Source: an uncultured Clostridia bacterium | GTDB lineage: Bacteria; Bacillota; Clostridia; Christensenellales; CAG-917 | DNA length: 64,000 bases | Direction: 5' to 3' | Assembly (NCBI GenBank): GCA_934277645.1 | Contig: CAKQUX010000003.1 | Span: 72,469 to 136,468, forward strand | Shown here: one piece after another, positions 60,386 through 64,000 of the stretch | How positions within the stretch are numbered: position 1 is the stretch's first letter | How the letters are laid out: every line of letters begins with the position of its first letter | Translations under genes and position numbers: made by a program | The notes under the pieces: model-generated | What the model was told of the DNA's origin: nothing | Database searches by the model: none | What the model saw: only the letters and a program-made list of their open reading frames with translations

Positions 60386-61666
60386 ATGGATTATAAAGAG
60401 TTAACAAAAGAAGTGCTTGAAAAGACTCTCGCCGATGAGTTGAAACTTATGAAAAAGTATCAAAAAGAAGGCAAAGTCGTCGATATGACTCGAGGTCGTC
60501 CTTGTCGTGAACAGCTTGATCTATCCGTTCCGATGTTTGAAGTCGTGAAGGGAGCGGATTTTATGTCGCAAGGCATTGACGTTCGCAATTACGGCGGACC
60601 GCTCGGCACAAAAGAAAGTCGCGAATTGTTCGCAGACATTCTCGGCGTTAAAGCCGACGAAGTAATAACCGCCGACAGTTCGAGTTTGTCGATTATGTAC
60701 GACGTGGTACAATTTGCTAAACAATTCGGAATTTTAGGCAGTATTCCGTGGAATAAGCTTCCTAAGACAAAGTTTATCTGTCCGGCCCCGGGTTATGACC
60801 GTCACTTTGCTATTTGCGAAGCGTTAGGCATCGAAATGATAACCGTTCCTATGCTCGCGACAGGTCCTGATATGGATTTGATTGAGCCTATGGTTAAAGC
60901 GGATGCGTCTATAAAAGGTATTTGGTGCGTTCCGAAATACAGCAATCCTACGGGCATTACGTACAGCGACGAGGTCGTCGAACGCCTTGCCACTATGCCG
61001 GTTGCCGCAGAAGATTTCAGAATATTCTGGGATAATGCTTACTGCGTACATAGTCTTTATGACACCGACGAAAAGCTTAAAAACATATTCGACGTTGCTA
61101 AAAAAGCAGGCACCGAAAACAGAATTTATGAGTTTGCTTCTACGTCGAAAGTTACGTTCGCAAGCGCAGGCATAAGCTGTATCGCAACAAGCGAAGCAAA
61201 CGTAAACGAGCTTAAAGCTCACATGTTCTACAAGACTATCGGACCTAACAAAGTCAATCAATATATGCATGCTCTTTTCCTTAAAGATAAGGACGGCGTT
61301 TTGAAACTCATGGCAAAGCATGCCGACATTTTGCGTCCGAAATTCCAAGCCGTAGACAAGGCGTTGTCCGATGCTTTCGACGGCGACAGATGGGTTAAAT
61401 GGTCGAAGCCGAACGGCGGTTATTTCATCTCGGTTGACGTGAAGAATTGCGCTAAGCGAATTGTCGAACTTTCAAAAGAAGCAGGCGTATCTTTTACAAA
61501 GGCGGGCGCGACTTTCCCGTACGGAATGGACGATTACAATATGAACATCAGAATTGCGCCGTCGGTTCCGAATCTCGATGAGCTCAATTTTGCGATGAAA
61601 GTATTCGTCAGCGCAATAAAAATAGCAAGAATGGAATTAGTTTTGCAAAAATGCTTTAAAGGCTAA
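60386..61666 (+). CDS. Aspartate aminotransferase, class If (PF12897-like)
   Basis: PLP fold-type I aminotransferase of 426 residues. MTRGRPCREQLDLS, NYGGPLGTKESRELFADILGV, TADSSSLSIMYD, CPAPGYDRHFAICE and KYSNPTGITYSDE fit the less common class If aspartate aminotransferases; the PLP lysine is in FASTSKVTFASAG (about 252). These enzymes convert aspartate and 2-oxoglutarate to oxaloacetate and glutamate. MocR regulators share the fold but have an N-terminal winged helix, absent here. A weak GAGGAAAC site precedes the start. tRNA-Thr follows. Confidence 0.88.
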   Translation: MDYKELTKEVLEKTLADELKLMKKYQKEGKVVDMTRGRPCREQLDLSVPMFEVVKGADFMSQGIDVRNYGGPLGTKESRELFADILGVKADEVITADSSSLSIMYDVVQFAKQFGILGSIPWNKLPKTKFICPAPGYDRHFAICEALGIEMITVPMLATGPDMDLIEPMVKADASIKGIWCVPKYSNPTGITYSDEVVERLATMPVAAEDFRIFWDNAYCVHSLYDTDEKLKNIFDVAKKAGTENRIYEFASTSKVTFASAGISCIATSEANVNELKAHMFYKTIGPNKVNQYMHALFLKDKDGVLKLMAKHADILRPKFQAVDKALSDAFDGDRWVKWSKPNGGYFISVDVKNCAKRIVELSKEAGVSFTKAGATFPYGMDDYNMNIRIAPSVPNLDELNFAMKVFVSAIKIARMELVLQKCFKG

Positions 61667-61728
61667 GTCAAACGGTTGACAATTTTTTCAGACTAATATA
61701 CAATAATGTAGCTTTGATTAAAGCTATT

Positions 61729-61804
61729 GCTGCTATGGCTCAGTCGGTAGAGCACGTCCTTGGTAAGGACGAGGTCACGAGTTCAAGTCTCGTTAGCAGC
61801 TCCA
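61729..61804 (+). tRNA. tRNA-Thr (GGT anticodon)
   Basis: 76 bases including encoded CCA. Acceptor stem GCTGCTA / TAGCAGC is perfect; D arm GCTC-AGTCGGTA-GAGC; anticodon arm CGTCC-TTGGTAA-GGACG with GGT anticodon; T arm ACGAG-TTCAAGT-CTCGT. Reads ACC and ACU codons. A terminator follows at 61829. Integrase remnants downstream suggest its 3' end has served as an attachment site. Confidence 0.97.
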
Positions 61805-61828
61805 AAGTCGAAACACGACAAACTTTGC

Positions 61829-61856
61829 AAAAACCTGCCGAGCAGCAGGTTTTTTG
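61829..61856 (+). terminator. Intrinsic terminator of tRNA-Thr
   Basis: Stem AAAACCTGC / GCAGGTTTTT with loop CGAGCA, 25 bases past the CCA. Confidence 0.9.
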
Positions 61857-61880
61857 CTATAAAGTCGGTTTCGACTTTTC

Positions 61881-61905
61881 ACACGCAAAACTAGATTTTG
61901 CGTGT
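61881..61905. repeat. Perfect 10-bp inverted repeat beyond tRNA-Thr
   Basis: ACACGCAAAA / TTTTGCGTGT around CTAGA. A shorter hairpin AAAGTCG/CGACTTT (61861-61878) lies before it. A direct repeat TTGCTGTCAA occurs twice at 62000-62021. Could be an element boundary or attachment region; no T run follows, so a terminator is less likely. Confidence 0.6.
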
Positions 61906-62021
61906 AGGGCAAGGTGGGAAGAAAAAAGATTTAATAAGATAAGTGTTTTATCTTTAAAAGAGATGATACAATTAACAAAAGTAAAGATAACGACAAACTT
62001 TTGCTGTCAATTGCTGTCAAA

Positions 62022-62252
62022 TTATTTTTTAGGATATCTATCTTTCGGCACGCTTTCATGAACTTTTAAATCTTCCTCTGCAACCATAATGTCTGCGATA
62101 TCCTTCCCCGTATAAAATTCAGAGAAAACTACTTGCCATTTTCCATTGATTGGTTCTTCACTCATTATAGCACCAAAATTTCCAACCTTCACCCCATTTT
62201 TTGTGTAAGCTGGTTTTTCTTTTATCAACTCAACTAAATCTAAATATTTCAT
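62022..62252 (-). CDS. Small accessory protein of unknown function
   Basis: About 76 residues starting MKYLDLVELIKEKPAYTKNGVKVGNFGAIMSEEP and ending in a charged tail (VPKDRYPKK). The pattern of a short helix then beta strands with a central Gly-rich turn resembles DUF4926-like small beta proteins, without certainty. The frame is open further upstream to 62363, but that part overlaps, in another frame, a charged remnant, so I start at 62252. A weak GAGATG precedes it. Part of the decayed element next to tRNA-Thr. Confidence 0.5.
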   Translation of the reverse strand: MKYLDLVELIKEKPAYTKNGVKVGNFGAIMSEEPINGKWQVVFSEFYTGKDIADIMVAEEDLKVHESVPKDRYPKK

Positions 62253-62259
62253 ACTATTT

Positions 62260-62409
62260 TTACATCTCAAAATCTTTTTCTTTTCTTCTGCGTTTGCGTT
62301 CTTGCAATTTTTCAAGTTCACGAATTCGGCATTATATTTCTTCATCAGATAAGTCATCATCAATTTCTTGTTCAGTTTCTCGCTTTTGTTCGTGCTCTTG
62401 AATTTTCGT
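62260..62409 (-). pseudogene. Charged gene remnant with an in-frame stop
   Basis: In one minus-strand frame the sequence reads HEQKRETEQEIDDDLSDEEI, a stop, then RIRELEKLQERKRRRKEKD before a final stop. Both sides of the stop share a highly charged, helical composition, as in small conjugative-element or phage proteins. No start codon is visible. Likely a broken gene; it may also be chance. Confidence 0.35.
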
Positions 62410-62411
62410 GT

Positions 62412-62657
62412 TTATCTATCGGTGGCTTCTCTTACATATTCGCTATTAACCGAGTTGTAGACAGTGATTGTTTTTACGTCACGATGACCTAAAAGTTGTT
62501 GCATAACTTTTGGATTTTCGTTCATTTCAAAAAGCATATTTGAGAATGTATGGCGAAGTCCGTGAAAATGAATGTGATATTTATTTAGTCCATTTCTTCG
62601 TTTAAATCGGTCAAAGATTACTCTTGTGCCATAATAAGTTCTATAACTTCCATTCCA
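62412..62657 (-). pseudogene. Tyrosine recombinase (integrase), C-terminal fragment
   Basis: About 81 codons without a start codon. The translated frame contains YHIHFHGLRHTFSNMLFEMN (HxLRH box), PKVMQQLLGHRDVKTITVYNSV (GH and catalytic Tyr), ending at a normal C-terminus a few residues later. These are box II signatures of phage-type integrases. The N-terminal ~280 residues are missing: a stop codon closes the frame at 62658 and the tandem hairpins begin right upstream. A remnant of a former tRNA-Thr element. Confidence 0.85.
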
Positions 62658-62680
62658 TTATCATTATATATGTTTGGCGC

Positions 62681-62846
62681 AAAAAAACAAGCACTTGCGT
62701 GCCTGTTTTTATTGGTGCAGACCGCAAACGAAGAATTGCCCCCTCAAGGGCAATTCGAGAGCAGAGGAAAAAGCAACAGCCGTTTGGCTTTGCCAAACGA
62801 TTTTGCAAGGCAAAATAAAACACAATGCTTTTAAGCATTGTGTTTT
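62681..62846. repeat. Cluster of four perfect or near-perfect inverted repeats
   Basis: ACAAGCAC/GTGCCTGT (62687-62706, flanked by A and T runs), GAATTGCCC/GGGCAATTC (62733-62756), CGTTTGGC/GCCAAACG (62781-62799) and AAAACACAATGCTT/AAGCATTGTGTTTT (62817-62846). The last overlaps the recombinase stop codon and can terminate its transcript; the first can terminate in both directions. The two in the middle have no T run and no obvious role. Confidence 0.85.
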
Positions 62847-64000
62847 GCTGGTGCCGTGTGGCATAATTTGTACGAACCTGTTTTAGAAGAAATAGCGGTT
62901 TTATCCGCCGTTTCTATTTCGTTTTCTGTTTTTGTGACGTGTTCTTTTGTTGGTTTTAGGTGTTCGGGGCTGTCTGTAAAGTTGTAGGTTATCACTATCT
63001 CATCATCATAAAGTATTACTTCCCGAACGAAGGCATTTACTATTAGTTTTCGCACTTTTATATCGTCTGTGTTCTCGAACACGAATTTACTTAAATACAT
63101 CTCTATATCGTCCGCAGTTAAGTATGTATAACTGCGGGCTTTTTCTTTAAGGATTTCCACGTCGCATTGCGATATTAGATTTTCAAGTTCGGTCAGACGG
63201 CTTTTCGTCGTTTCGGTGATTATACCTTGCTCGATTGCCTTAACGATATTATTCTGTGCTTTTACCGCCTCGGTGCGTTTCTTTTCAATCAGTTTCAAAG
63301 CCGTGTTGTCTGCGGTTTCTTTTTTATGCACGTTGTATATGCTTTGCGCAATCTTCTTGATATTGTTCACGCTCGATAACATTTGAGTCGTTGCGGTTAT
63401 CACCGTATCTTCGATAAACTGTTTTTGCACTCTGCTCATATTGCATTTAGCACGCTTGCGACGTTTGGAAAGGCAAATATAGTAGTAATGAATAGCACCC
63501 GTATGAGAAGTTCCGCTTTCACCGCCCATTCTGTGCTTACAATCTCCGCATATAAGTTTTCCCGAAAGGATATAGTCGAAAATCTCTTTTTTACGGCTCG
63601 GAGCAAGTTTGTTTTCTTCGTTTATTGCGCTTACCTTGTTCCAAAGTTCGTCCGATATAATTCTCGGAAAGATATTGTCGTACAATTCTCCTTGGTGTTC
63701 GACAACCCCGGTATATCTTTTGTTGGGCAGAATGAAATACAAATATTTGTGGTCTACAAGTTTTCCGTTTTTTCTACGGTAGCCGCATTCCTTGAATTTA
63801 TCCGCAATGGCAACTGCTTTGTAGCCCTGCGAATACATCAGAAACGCATCTTCGACGATTTTGCTTTCGTATTCGTTCACAACATATTTTTTGTCAACGA
63901 CGTCATAGCCGAAAATATCTTGTCCGCCCGTGGCTTTGCCTTTGCGCCAACTCTCTTTCAGTCCGCGATTGACTTTTTGCGTAAGTTCTTCCGAAAAGTA
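62831..64000 (-). CDS. Large serine recombinase, C-terminal part (5' end outside window)
   Basis: About 389 residues; the frame is open at the right edge, so the catalytic N-terminus with the Ser is not in view. The visible part holds the end of the catalytic region (NRGLKESWRKGKATGG), the recombinase domain (SQGYKAVAIADKFKECGYRRKNG, NKRYTGVV, FPRIISDELWNKV), a zinc ribbon (LICGDCKHRMGGESG ... KCNMSRV) and a coiled coil (about 240-290). Family members integrate or excise mobile elements or skin-type inserts. The last ~40 residues are polar and Thr/Glu rich. A terminator-like palindrome overlaps its stop. It is unclear whether the enzyme's own element is still intact beyond the edge. Confidence 0.9.
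   Translation of the reverse strand, partial: YFSEELTQKVNRGLKESWRKGKATGGQDIFGYDVVDKKYVVNEYESKIVEDAFLMYSQGYKAVAIADKFKECGYRRKNGKLVDHKYLYFILPNKRYTGVVEHQGELYDNIFPRIISDELWNKVSAINEENKLAPSRKKEIFDYILSGKLICGDCKHRMGGESGTSHTGAIHYYYICLSKRRKRAKCNMSRVQKQFIEDTVITATTQMLSSVNNIKKIAQSIYNVHKKETADNTALKLIEKKRTEAVKAQNNIVKAIEQGIITETTKSRLTELENLISQCDVEILKEKARSYTYLTADDIEMYLSKFVFENTDDIKVRKLIVNAFVREVILYDDEIVITYNFTDSPEHLKPTKEHVTKTENEIETADKTAISSKTGSYKLCHTAPAKHNA

Noticed and set aside
62624..62886. Short plus- and minus-strand open frames across 62624-62886
   Set aside because: They are products of the inverted repeats; translations are Arg/Lys-rich, with no ribosome binding site and no family.
1..64000. CRISPR arrays, restriction-modification, toxin-antitoxin or other defence islands
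   Set aside because: No regularly spaced repeats and no nuclease, methylase or toxin genes recognised; the only accessory DNA is the recombinase region at the right end.

Overview
The window reads as chromosomal DNA of an uncultured, low-to-mid GC Firmicute of the class Clostridia (inference). The pointers are sporulation genes (spoVT, a SpoVB/MurJ-type flippase, spmA, spmB), DnaD-type and DnaC/DnaI-type replication proteins, ECF-type vitamin transporters (ThiT, QueT) under TPP and preQ1 riboswitches, a tRNA-Thr with encoded CCA, and strong purine-rich ribosome binding sites. Most of the 64 kb is densely packed core metabolism and information processing. Only the last ~2.3 kb is accessory DNA.

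Layout. 0-13 kb: tail of a DUF1015 gene, aspartate kinase, a MacB-like fused ABC transporter, tcdA-thiN, a riboswitch-controlled thiamine transporter, a YfcE-like phosphoesterase, a GH2 glycosidase and a two-gene ABC-2 exporter. 13-25 kb: a DUF5058 membrane pair, the folate operon folC-folE-folP-folBK, a LURP-one-like protein, a split transketolase, the DnaD/DnaC pair and riboswitch-controlled queT. 25-37 kb: flavin reductase, spoVT-flippase-mazG-dus, spmAB, metG-tatD, rsmA and two unrecognised genes. 37-51 kb: a GGDEF/EAL pair that looks like one protein split by a frameshift, an MGMT-like protein, Mrp/NBP35 ATPase, an FAD oxidoreductase, a GPH sugar symporter, a ribbon-helix-helix protein, clpB, an MgtC-family protein and a lipid kinase. 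51-62 kb: serC-serA, a sugar nucleotidyltransferase, RNase J, a GT-like protein, DUF512, der, an aspartate aminotransferase and tRNA-Thr. 62-64 kb: broken integrase, small remnants, tandem inverted repeats and a large serine recombinase running off the right edge.

How genes work together. thiT brings in thiamine and thiN makes TPP, which shuts thiT through its leader. folC/E/P/BK cover most of folate synthesis. serC and serA make serine. dnaD and dnaC presumably load the replicative helicase. metG-tatD-rsmA keeps the Firmicute metS-yabD-(rnmV)-ksgA order, but rnmV is missing and replaced by non-coding repeat-like DNA.

Most unusual points: five unrelated integral membrane proteins end in long acidic, low-complexity C-terminal tails; ThiT has an extra N-terminal membrane domain; the GGDEF and EAL frames are joined across an A-tract; a short SD-led leader peptide with an internal hairpin precedes rsmA; one unrecognised gene appears to be transcribed without a leader; and hairpins cluster at the end of the serine recombinase. 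I saw no CRISPR array, prophage or defence island.
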